Assembly: GCA_008973525.1 (NCBI GenBank)
Contig: WACJ01000522.1
Coordinates: 1,612,001 to 1,676,000 of the forward strand
Origin: Stenopsyche tienmushanensis
Lineage: Eukaryota; Arthropoda; Insecta; Trichoptera; Stenopsychidae
Direction of reading: 5' to 3'
DNA length: 64,000 nt
This document shows positions 22,229 to 32,638 of this stretch, piece after piece. The translations under genes were made by a program, and so were the position numbers. The notes beneath the pieces were generated by a model. The model was not told where the DNA came from. It made no database searches and was given only the letters and a program-made list of their open reading frames with translations. Each line of letters starts with the position of its first letter. The stretch's first letter is position 1.

Positions 22229-22750
22229 CAGGGCCGTAACAAGGGTGTAGAAAACAGGCGCCCGCCACGAGCGCAACTGGGCGACCCAGTCGAGAGTTGC
22301 CCATAGTTTTTATTTTACTCAAAACTTAACTCTGTCCGTATTTATAATATAAACTAAGTTGTCTAATCCCTCTTTTCTTCGTCATCGTTATGTTCAAGTA
22401 TGGCGAGGCGCTCGTTCGTCATATCGGCGATCCGAAAAACGGACCGATTGAGCATGCAAACCTTATGTCCTCTTTTAGGGCTTTTTGCGGCATTTTATAT
22501 GATCTGTACGATCACGGAAGCAACGCAGTCTCTAGACACTTTCTATCGTGGTATTTCTTGTACAACAGTAACCGTCATCTATACGTTAGGTCGGGTACTT
22601 TTGGGACTATCTTTATATATTATTTTTAAACATACATTATAATAGTATTTAATATATTGCATTTATAATAGTTAACTTTAAATAAATTGGATTTCCGGAG
22701 GGCGTTAAGTTAAATACTTGCCACGGGCGCTTCATACCCTTGTTACGGCC
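22229..22750 (+). mobile_element. hAT-type MITE, second copy
   Basis: It starts CAGGGCCGTAACAAGGG and ends CCCTTGTTACGGCC, and its interior is colinear with 2749-3304. The left flank aatacaat and the right flank atacgtaa do not give a clean 8-bp duplication, and the last few terminal bases seem lost. Non-coding; the ORFs across it are incidental. Confidence 0.8.
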
Positions 22751-22781
22751 ATACGTAATGTAGCTCGTACGGCCTCGTTTT

Positions 22782-22865
22782 AACTCTGCCACCTAGTATT
22801 TTACTGCTGCAAACGAAAAAGTAGACTCACATAAAGTAGTATCTAGCTCAGCTTCCGTATGACCA
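22782..22865. repeat. Repeat fragment shared with 15082-15160
   Basis: Landmarks ttaactctgccacc, tattttact and tctagctc match 15082-15160. Function unknown. Confidence 0.5.
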
Positions 22866-22964
22866 TTTTTTTTCCATGTTTACAAATTCACTGCAGAACG
22901 TACACTATTGATGGCTAACACACAAATTGGAACGTCGGCGAGAAGGGCTTCAATAGAAAGCGAT

Positions 22965-24743
22965 CTAGGTGTTCATAAATTCCCGGGATTAGTAAACGTA
23001 ATCCCAAAAAAATTGACAGTAACTACTAATTGGCGAGCTTAGGCGACACCTAGGGGCAGCGACTGTCTAATCTATGTATACAGTACATATATGTTTTTGA
23101 AATTGTTATATTAACCTTTCCCCACCGGTGATGTATTTACTACACCTCGACTCTAATAATGGGAATATCGATATGAAATATAATAGATACGGGGTTCAGA
23201 ATTTTTTATATTCCTCCCTAATATAATTACGAATCACATCGAAGTATTATAGTATGTAAGTATTCATTTACAGCGAAGGAAATAAATAATTTGTCGGGAA
23301 ATCGGGAATTTTGCGAGTTTTAGTTTGTGTCTCAGCAGAAAGTCTCACGCGGTCATCAACTCGAACTAACTGATCCCGGGATGGTCCAATGCAATCCCGA
23401 AATCCCAGGATCGAAATTTTGACTAAGGATTGGATTTCCTATCTGCGACCCTAAGCATGACCTGAACATTGTCATTCGCTGTTCCAAATGATCGATGAAC
23501 TTGCTAAATTGCTAATGTTTACTGCAATAATAAACTGAATAAATTATCATATAGAGAAAATTTCTATTGAGACGTATCTTAACATCGTCTTATCTTTGAT
23601 ATTTTAGCAGATAGTTCATTGCATCACATTATCTATATAACTCTAGTAGTTGGTGCTTAATCTTGACTTTTTCCACTGATTTAAAAACAACAAAGTACTT
23701 ATCTTTTATCAGTACGCTTATTGTAGTCATACAATGCATGTATTTACTCAAAAGTGTTTTGTTTTATACTATTCTTTGAATCAAACAATCGATGAACTTG
23801 AGAAAAACAGTATGGAGTGCCATTAAATATATAATACTTACAGAATATTCCAGCTGTATTTCAACAGTTACTATTTATTTCGCTTTAATAGTCAAACAGT
23901 GAATTGGTTTGTCATGTCTGTATCCCAGCAATTATTCAATTCCCTCTTTAATCAAAACCAATCAATGTGCCCACTCTTTGTAACCAGGGTTGTCAATCGT
24001 CCCAGCTGTTAAACAGATTTTTAGTTTTATTCGATGGTTAATTTATAAATATGAAGCATCATTTGTGGTGGAACTTTGAAATTTGTATTAACATTAGCTG
24101 AAAATTACAAAGATCATACAGATTTTTTTTAAAAAAAAATAACATTGATGTTGGTAACCCTACGTGCAACACTTGTTAGAATCAAATTACTTTTATATCC
24201 ACACCAAATAATATAGCTCATAATGTTACTAAGCTAATTTTCTAGCATTGCTATAATATTGCCTCGTGTTCTTTCATAATATATCCATTTAATATTTATC
24301 GACTCGAACTACCATTTAAATATCTGATGACGATACCTCCAACGAGTGTGGAAGCTGAGCGTGCATTTTCAGCAGCAAGTTGCCTGGCTTCCAAAATCAG
24401 ATCCAGACTAAATGACGAAACACTAATGTTTAATGTTAATGTTACTTCGGGCATATTTTCAAAATAATATTTGAATTTTTTAAGTGTTTTATTTATCTAT
24501 TTTTGAATTGTATTTTTATCTTTTCCTGAATAAATAAAATTCTTTGGCTTTCAAGTGATTTTTTATATTGAACAAATGGACTTATTAGTGATTTTTGAAC
24601 AAATTTATCAATGTAATCTCTTAAAATATTGAAAATCCTAATCCCGGGATCGAAATTTTGGCTCGGGATTGGATTCCCCAGTTAAGAGTAGTCAAATACC
24701 TTTTATCAGTTTTTTCGTTCAACAGAAAATTTACATTTCAAAA
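22965..24743 (+). mobile_element. hAT element copy B, inverted near-duplicate of copy A
   Basis: This is the reverse-complement counterpart of copy A. The core 23440-24743 matches 16934-18258 almost base for base. At 24303-24428 it encodes the same hAT dimerisation segment (PPTSVEAERAFSAASCLASK) followed by a short tail and stop. Homology with copy A continues 63 bp beyond the terminal TGGGGAATCC (copy A 16934-16996), so B probably arose by duplication of the locus rather than by transposition. It lacks the pogo insertion present in A. Confidence 0.8.
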
Positions 24744-24790
24744 AATATTGCCTCGTGTTCTTTCATAATATATCCATTTAATATTTATTG
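24743..24790 (+). repeat. Local direct duplication at the edge of copy B
   Basis: The segment tattgcctcgtgttctttca onward repeats 24256-24302 from inside copy B, directly at the point where homology to copy A stops. It marks a rearrangement junction. Confidence 0.7.
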
Positions 24791-25325
24791 ATCTTATCAA
24801 TATTGAACATACTTATTATTTTGTATTCAGCATTATAAATATAGAAAAAGAGCAGCTGTAACTCAATATTCATCACATTGTTAATGCAGCTGAATGTCAT
24901 CATATGATCAAATTAAAATTGAAATAACGCTTTCTGAAATTAATAATTTTGCACTTAAATCCTGAACATTTGAATGACATGGAAATAAATTATATATTTT
25001 TCAATAACAAAACTGTGTATACAAGATAGCAAATGTGTACGTGTAGCGGTGTCCGTAACATTTGAACTATTGATTAGTATTGAATAATGAAAGATCATCA
25101 CCAAATATGACATTCTTATCAATTATACGTTTCACTGAATGTAATATTATATGTATATTTATAAAAAAATTATCATATATAAATATGCTCCGATTGCAGA
25201 AAAAAAACACGTCTATGTCATTTTTTTCGTTCAATGCGATATTTAATTATATGAAAAATGTCATGTTTAATTGTATATTCTTTTTGTTTCAGATCATTTA
25301 CTCGAGATAAAAGCGATATTTTAAG

Positions 25326-28300
25326 ATGGATCATTCTAATCATGATATGCATGCAGGACATGATATGCACGCGGGACACGATATGCATGCAGGACATGAT
25401 ATGCACACAAATCATAATATGCACGCAGATCATAACGCCCATAACCATGGAGACATGTCTACTGCAGCTACGCTGATAACGAATTCAATCATGGATGTGA
25501 GTGTGATATGTTCAAATTTAGAAAATGCACGCATCGATACGAATCATTATTTGAATACAATTGTATAAAATTATAATTTATTTCAGAGTACTGTTGATCA
25601 TTCCAACCACCACAATTCATTGTCAGGTCATCACATGTCAATGACGGTATGTATATTGTTGTTTTTTTTTCTATTGAATCAAAATGACGTCATTTCTTAG
25701 AATGTTTATAAAATATATATATTTTATATTTGCAATTCAATTTAACATGTTGACGGACACGTCTGCATTATGTAGTAATTTTTCATACCAAAAAAGACGC
25801 ATAATGCAGACGTGTCCGTTGAAAATTCATAGTATTTAAAAAACTGCTTTTTCAATGATAATAAAAATTCTTTCAGTTTCATGGTGGCTATAATGAAACA
25901 ATATTGTTTGATTGGTGGAAAGTCGAGTCAATCGGAGGATTACTTGGATCTATCATTGCAATCTTTATAGTAGCTGTATTATATGAAGGGTTATTATCTT
26001 TTCAATTTATATATTTCTTTTACGATGCATTCAGCGATAGAATTGAGTCAATCTACACCAATTTACAAGAATGTGTGCCAAAAAATTTCTGAGTTCTCCG
26101 GATCAATCCTTAATCTTTTACAATTCTGTAGGTATATTTCTATAAATTTCTATAAATGAAATGTTTTTCTGCAAACTTAGTTTATAGTAAATATCAGCAA
26201 CGGCAATAGCTTAAAATACATCCATAAATATATATATATATATATATAACTTGACGCACAGAGCCATAACGAGGGGATGGCAAAGCAGGCACCCAATTCA
26301 GGCGCAATTTGGCTTGGAGTGCAAAACGCAAAATACAGACCCAGTCGAGAGTTGCACATGTTTTCTTTTTTTCATTTTACTTAGCCATTCTACTTTACAT
26401 TGTAAAATTTAAACAACCCACCCGACATATTCAGGTATGGGGTCTAACCGCGAGGCACTTATTCGTCGTGTCAGCGGTCCGAAAAGCGGACCAGTTGAAC
26501 ATACAGTCCACTCCGTCCTCTTTTAGGGCTTTTTGCGGTATTTACGAGAATAAATGCATACCCAGTGCATTCTAATATCTCATTAAAGGGTAATTTACAT
26601 AGGTGGCTCGTAACCTTTCAAATAAAAGTACATATTGTATCTGACAAGGAAAAATTTAGTTGTTTGTAAATATTCAATTCTACCACTGAATGCGTCCATG
26701 TAATAATTCAAACTAATTTTAAATGTGCACATATTTAACAATAATGTCGTTTTCTTAATTATTATAGGCTGAAATATTATCGAGAACATCTATTTTGGCA
26801 ATCGTCAAATTCATTACAGTATCGTGCAGTACAACCGCCTGAAGAAAAAGCATCTCCATCTGATGAGCCCAGAGTTGTTCAGTTAGTATCTTATAATCAT
26901 TTACTTTTTCCTTTATTTTTATAAATTTATAAAAATAAACTATTTCTTACAATAATTTAATTAAAAAAAAGTAGTGTTCATTCAAAAAATTATGATATAT
27001 AATACCGATAAAATGCTTGAGACTTTCGCATGGTGGAATTGAAACAATCCATTTGTTAATGGAAATTTTCAGCTAAAATATTGTGTTTGTGTAATATATA
27101 ATAAAATAGGCGAGATAGTTACTTTATGCTACGTATAGACTCAGTAGAAGTGACACATTATATGCATGTAGCGTATCTATTTTGTATGCGACAGAAACTA
27201 TGCTTGGAGTATCATTTTTTGTGACATTCAGGCCAATCAGCCCTCCTGTACCTATAGAATTTTTATTTTAAATATATCATTATATGCAATTATTTTAACA
27301 TGTAATCATCCATATTTTACTTGATCAATATTTTAAAGAGTTTTTTCATTTTCTTTCCAAACAGCATTGGAGGAGTTTTTCGAAAGCAACAGTAAGTTTC
27401 AATAAACAATTTGTTCGAAAATTAACACATTAGTATACAAATAATTGTCTAATGGTGGCGTTTTTAATGTATACATAATATTCGGCTTGTATGCATGGGC
27501 TATGGGAGAAAATTAGCTTTAACTACGTTTAAAAAGCAATGCGTCCAATTTTTTCCAGACGCAACGATACAATGTGTTATGTTGAGGGGAGTATTATCTT
27601 TAAAATGCGTGTTCATTCCCGTGAACTTCTTTTTGAGGCATTGTAACATGGCGCAATGAATCCTATGGATCGCTATCAAATTTTCTGTTGAGTTTAAGAA
27701 GTCCGCCACAAGTTCTCTGATGGCGAAAATTATTTTAGATGATTAAGCCTTCAATGGATAGCAGAAACTCTAAACATGACCGTTTATCATATTGTAACGG
27801 AAGATTTGAACACAAAGACGCATGGAAACTTCATCACGACTAAAACACCTTCGTTGTCAATGTTTTCCTGGCCATAGTCAACACCCCATTAGATTCCCAG
27901 CGTCCCTACAAAAATGCCTTTGCTCCCTCAGACTTTTTTGTTTCCTCGCTTAAAGGAGTCCTGAAAGGGTAACATTGGGATACGATTGAAACCATCTGAA
28001 TTCATGTTACATCGGCTTCAAAAAACATTCCAGAGAAGGCCTTCCAAGTCTGGCAACATCACCTTCAGAAGTATATTAACACTTTGTATATGGGTCCGGT
28101 TTGATGGGTGATAACGCTTGGTGCGGGGACATTCGCGCCATATATGTAAAAAAGATTTCAAAGCCGTTCTAAAATGATACCGTATGTCGATAAATCGGTA
28201 AGCTTAAATATATTCTGCCCACACATCTGACAACACTAGAATTAGTGTGAAAACTAATTTAACGTCCCCCGAGAGGATCGACTTCTACTCAATCTGATGA

Positions 28301-29113
28301 CCGAGCGCATTGCAAGGCGCAAAATCAAAATATAGAAAAGGAAGGTGCAGCCGCTTACGCCATGTGAGTGTATTACGCAAAATTGGGTCCGGCCTCAGCA
28401 GAGGGCTGCGGCCAATTCTTGTGTGAAAAGATTTTCACTTAAAATACCAGCAATAGTTGTCTCAAATCAAATAAAAAAGACTAGGATCACAGTCGCCCGC
28501 AAGTCTCCCGCGCTCAACGATTAGCGCGCCGAGGACTGTAATCTCAGTCTCCCGCATACAATGTGTTAACATAAGAGGGTGCTATTTCAATTGTACAAAT
28601 ATATTCAATACATCTTTCATTATGAATTTGGATGCATTACTTTTTAAACAAATCCTGTATTACTAGACATTTTGCTCTTTTCATTTTAACAAAAATTAAT
28701 TTGCATGACTCATAACTATGTACATGCAAAATTTATTAAGTTCAATCCATATTAATTATCATAAACATATTTTAATTATAACAACTAAGAACTGTAATGA
28801 TTTTTATATCCACATATAGATTAAAACTCGTATTATTCATTAATTAACTTACTAACTTTATAAGACACGTTTATAGATTGAGAATTTAAATATATATTTT
28901 TTTCTTTACAGACCATCAATGTGCAGTAAATTTCATACGTGGCAAACGGTACTTCACGCCGTTCAAGTGACCGTGTCGTATCTCCTCATGCTCATATTTA
29001 TGACGTACAATAGTTGGTTATGTTTAGCCGTCGTCGCCGGCGCTGCTTGCGGTAATTTTCTTTTCGGCTGGAAAAAATCTGTAGTCGTCGATGTTACCGA
29101 ACACTGTCACTGA
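25326..29113 (+). CDS. Ctr1: High-affinity copper transporter Ctr1
   Basis: Six coding exons: 25326-25496, 25587-25646, 25877-25989, 26768-26881, 27365-27391 (27-nt micro-exon) and 28912-29113, joining in frame to 228 aa. A 5' UTR acceptor sits at 25292, so an upstream untranslated exon exists. The extracellular N-terminus has tandem His/Met repeats (GHDMHA units, residues about 5-40) for copper capture. Then come [19 protein letters not shown]1 ([21 protein letters not shown]), [11 protein letters not shown]2 with the pore motif MLIFM (M-x3-M), TM3 with GAACG (G-x3-G), and the C-terminal HCH metal ligand. All are hallmarks of Ctr1, which takes up Cu(I) as a trimer at the plasma membrane. Two donors (GG|gttatt, CA|gttagt) are weak. 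Paralogue assignment (Ctr1A or B) is not attempted. Confidence 0.95.
25340..25430 (+). repeat. 18-bp coding tandem repeat in Ctr1
   Basis: About four imperfect 18-bp units around catgatatgcatgcaggaca encode the GHDMHA copper-binding repeats. Copy number is likely to vary between alleles by slippage. Confidence 0.8.
25753..25819. other. Perfect hairpin in a Ctr1 intron
   Basis: The arms 25753-25772 (ACGGACACGTCTGCATTATG) and 25800-25819 are exact inverse complements, with a 27-nt loop, in the 230-bp intron 25647-25876. The whole foldback is about 67 nt. It could be a tiny snapback element, a pre-miRNA-like stem or a splicing modulator; the sequence does not decide. Confidence 0.85.
26012..26710. 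repeat. Inverted repeat pair in Ctr1 intron
   Basis: Sequence at about 26018-26052 (acgatgcattcagcgatagaat) is matched in reverse by 26675-26708 (ttctaccactgaatgcgtcc). The arms are about 35 bp and imperfect. They flank the MITE copy and could be remnants of a larger element's ends. Confidence 0.45.
26259..26575 (+). mobile_element. hAT-type MITE, truncated third copy, in Ctr1 intron
   Basis: It begins CAGAGCCATAACGAGGGGAT and follows the 2749-3304 element through the gcggtccgaaaagcggacca block, then breaks off near 26575 without a right terminus. It lies in the intron between Ctr1 exons 25877-25989 and 26768-26881. Confidence 0.7.
27500..28160 (+). pseudogene. Mariner transposase relic in last Ctr1 intron
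   Basis: Plus-strand fragments in shifting frames resemble mariner: an HTH-like piece [18 protein letters not shown] (about 27765-27820), then [16 protein letters not shown] (about 27927-27970) and [19 protein letters not shown] (about 28030-28085). Multiple stops; no ends found. It lies in the 1.5-kb intron before the last Ctr1 exon. Confidence 0.65.
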
Positions 29114-29249
29114 TCTGATACATCTTCTGCCGAACAAATGAAATATTAGTCTTCTGAAGACTATATATTTGAGTTTTGGCAGAAAATATTTAAACTCGTA
29201 TAGTGAGTGCATAATTGTGCATTTTTAACGTTAAAAAATATTTTTATAA

Positions 29250-29255
29250 AATAAA
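29250..29255 (+). terminator. Polyadenylation signal of Ctr1
   Basis: AATAAA about 137 bp after the Ctr1 stop codon, the first canonical hexamer downstream. Confidence 0.5.
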
Positions 29256-30131
29256 ATGATCTATGTCACAAAATAATGTTTATAACGTTCAAATATATTT
29301 ATAGAGTGTGCTAAAATTGTTGAGAATACAAATAAAATTTTATATCGACAAGGAAAATGTGAAAAGTTTTTACGCGCATTTGTGACGGATAAGCATGTGG
29401 AAATTGTGGTTTTAAAAAAAAAAACATATCTCGAAGCAAATAAATGCATCATCAATTGAATTGATAACAATAAATTTTACGTGTGATTGTGACAACCAAT
29501 ATTTTTATCCCCGTGCTATCAAATCAAATTTTTATACATTTTCTTTATAATTATTGTTGACTCTTTTATAATCAGGAACTAACGGAATTAATTGTTTTTT
29601 TGTTGTTGTCGAAATACAAACATTTAGGTAGAAAGCTTAGAATCAGCCAGATTTTAGCATTGTAATAGTTTTGTAAATAATCACCACCTTATAAGTATTG
29701 ATGAATCATATTTATTTATATTAATATACTGATGGTTAAAAGTTCGGTAGCGTTGTATAAAACCAAGCTACCACTTTATAATGTTCATTCCTTAAATAAG
29801 AGACTGTAGGCTTTGAAATATTAATAAAAATCATAAAAAAAAATATTATTTTATCAATTGACACAATCGGAAATATGCTTCCATTTCAGAGGAAAATGTT
29901 CCGTTTTATTTCATAAGTTCTCACAAATATTTGTTTTATTTAAGGAATATGTATTTGTTATAATTTATATTCTTCCATTGTATATATATAATACCTGTGA
30001 ATTTATGATTTTGACAAAATTGTTAATATAAGTAAAAAATATACTTTATTGTAGATGTTGATTGATGTCGGTGCAGCTTGCACTATTTTTCACTCATAAA
30101 CTTGCACATTTTTTGTTTTTAAACATCACAA

Positions 30132-30360
30132 TATAGGATATATCCCAAAAGACATGAAATATATTTTTTTGCCAAGCCGTTACTGATCGCAGCATGTTCA
30201 AGCCGGTTAGATGAGATGGGGGAGATCCTTGACTTTATAGTGATAATCAATAATTGAATCAGGATATTACGTGGCTATTCTGGAAAGATTGATGAAAATG
30301 GAGTGCTTCAGCTGACTTTTAAAAAAATACATATTTCATGACTTTCGGGACACAGCCTGT
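30132..30360. mobile_element. Short mariner-type MITE
   Basis: The left end aggatatatcccaaaag and the right end (reverse-complemented caggctgtgtcccgaaag) are both followed by the catgaaatatat-type block found in the 348-1215 mariner TIR. At about 230 bp with no coding sequence it is an internal-deletion derivative of the same family. Confidence 0.65.
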
Positions 30361-31081
30361 ATTCACTTATCATTTTAAGATACGCCGAAAGACAAAAGTG
30401 AAATTAAGAACAAACTATGCAAGTATGCAATTGGACGAATGTAAATCAAAAGATGCTGTCGCTATTTTAAAATATTACAAACTAATAGTTAATTTTAAAC
30501 ATTAGCAGCATATAACCATCTATAAATTACGCGCCTCACGTTTTTAATTATTATCCATAAATGAAAAACATTCTTAAGAAGTATTATAATAATTAGAGTT
30601 TTTGTTCTTAAATGCTATTCAAAATGACCATGACTGGTAAATGTTAATTGAAATTGTTCCTGTTTTGTGTAAAACATCACATTTCTCTAAATATGTTAAT
30701 CATTATTATAGTATATGTATTTAAACGTTAATTAATATATTTGATATTTATTTATTACTTAAAAGATGAATTTCTTCAAATGAAAATTGAATAAAAATAT
30801 ATATGCTAATATATGCATACAATAAAATGAAATTATTGATCTGGTGGTTAGTTTAAACATTTTTTATATTTATTTTTAATATTGTATTGAATGTCAACAA
30901 AATGATCAAATGATTGGCGATTTGATTGTATTGTACGATTTTTTAAATATTAAACAGCTTATTTGTTACACCTTTTATAAGTTATAGTTCATGTACCGAA
31001 ACAAATAAAATATTTAGTTTTTTTGATTTCTTATTTTTGTAATCCACAATTCAAAACGTCATACAGAAGAAGATCCTTGTC

Positions 31082-31457
31082 AACCTTTTGAGGAGTGAGC
31101 AAATTTAAAATCGATGAAGTCGTTAATGCCATAATCTCTACCTATAATACTTTCTGTCAGCTCCTATCAGCATAAGACAATCTTCGATTCGAGGCAGTCA
31201 ATTATAAATAAGCACAAACAATACACAAACAACCAATAACAAACTTGAAATCAAAATCATTATTAGTCGATAAATTTGGACTAACGATCTATAAAATTGT
31301 GCGATGTATGCAGGGAAGCTCTTTGTCTCTGTCTCCCGAAGTGTGCTACGTTCTCTCTCTGTGTCTGTCTGTCTCCGAGCTCAATGTAAAAGAGTGCTCT
31401 TTCTGATAAGTGGAAGGGGGGTCTCAGGCCCTGGGATAGTACTCCTTTAGGGGTTAA
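31082..31457. mobile_element. piggyBac-like MITE, second copy
   Basis: Related to 15899-16200: the left begins aaccttttgaggagtgagc, the right half has ctccgagctcaatg and gagtgctctttctga, and it ends aggggttaa with TTAA at 31454-31457. The left TTAA has mutated to tcaa. Confidence 0.6.
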
Positions 31458-31904
31458 AAGACGATGGATGTCTCTTTTATTGCTATGTAATGTATCAACA
31501 ATGATTAATTTGTAAGGATTTGGGAACAAACGTACATGTGGAATGTGTTCCGAATCTGTAGTCTATGAAACTAATGATTAGCGATTTAGAATTAAGCTTA
31601 CAGTATCCACTATATTGAGTTGAGGCCTCTAATAGGCCTTGCTAATAATTACAAGTAAAATAATAATAGTAAAATAATAAAAAGTAATCCTTGTAATATT
31701 TTAATATTAAACAGTCGTATGACAATAAATGTTAAAAATCAACAATACAGAAAAAATATATTTACTCCGCATTACAAACTTCTATGCTTTTAAAATGCAT
31801 CTTGTGCATACAAATTGAACAATAACAAAAGATCTCGAGTATTTCATTTGAAACAAATTTCCCGCCTGTAGGAAAAATTGAGAAACACTTATTTGAGCTT
31901 CTTG

Positions 31905-32638
31905 TTAATAAGAATATACGCCGAAAACTGTCGTATGACAAAATAATGAACCATTTTGAAATATGTCCGAAACAAAATTATCACTTTCTGCGTCCCAAAT
32001 ACATCTCATTCCGCATTTGATTCCGGCACCTCTCATTTCACCCAAATGCACTTGGACTATAAGTTTATATCTAAAAATATAGCGACATTTTATACAAGTG
32101 TTATGAGCATTTTTAAAAAAATTGTATATGTAATAAATACCTTTTCATATCCAAGGTATTCACTCTTTCTCTGGTAGTGTTAGCAATTTTTTTAACTAAC
32201 TTTTCTGCTTGAGAACTTGTATATTTCATTCCAGATAAAATATCTCGCATTGTTTGATCAATTATTTCTTTAACCAATGAAACCTGAAATCTATAAATTT
32301 GGATTATCATGAGAACTATTAAAAAGGAAAACAAACTAAAGATATTATTCATTTATATGCATCTGTGATTATGTGATGAAAATATGTGTATTAATAGATA
32401 TACCTTTCAGATAGTTCAAGTCTAATTTCATATCTAGGCGGGGTAAGCTGTTCATCTGTTTCTTCAGGAATTAAAGGACTTTTGGTAGTACTCTCTGATT
32501 CTAAATTGCAGACAAAAATAATATAAATACATATATGTAATCTTCTCATACCACGAGTTATGTAAAAAATAATATAATCAAACTTTTATGATCTTCTGTC
32601 GATGTTACTAAATCATCAGAAATATCATCACTAGACAT
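31905..32638 (-). CDS. Tctex1-family dynein light chain
   Basis: Four exons on the minus strand: 32584-32638 (ATG 32636-32638), 32404-32500, 32141-32290 and 31905-32070 (stop 31905-31907), phases 1, 2 and 2, giving 155 aa. After an acidic/Ser-Thr N-terminus (about 45 residues) comes the Tctex1 domain: PRYEIRLELSERFQVSLVKE, IIDQTMRDILSGMKY, EKLVKKIANTTRERV, RYKLIVQVHLGEMRGAG, CGMRCIWDAESDNFVSDIF, and the terminal FGVYSY. This fold binds dynein intermediate chains and cargo in cytoplasmic, axonemal or intraflagellar dynein. The subfamily (TCTEX1D-type against DYNLT1/3) is unresolved; the extended N-terminus favours the TCTEX1D group. Every junction has GT..AG. Confidence 0.92.

Noticed and set aside
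22390..22642. 79- and 80-aa overlapping plus-strand ORFs
   Set aside because: They lie inside a non-coding hAT-type MITE whose other copy (2749-3304) breaks the frames.
25218..25476. Antisense and alternate-frame ORFs rich in MHI and ICMQDMI repeats
   Set aside because: Shadows of the Ctr1 His/Met tandem repeat in other frames.
28260..28560. GC-richer block that might be a tRNA or SINE
   Set aside because: No B-box-like GGTTCGAATCC and no cloverleaf could be drawn. Left unassigned.
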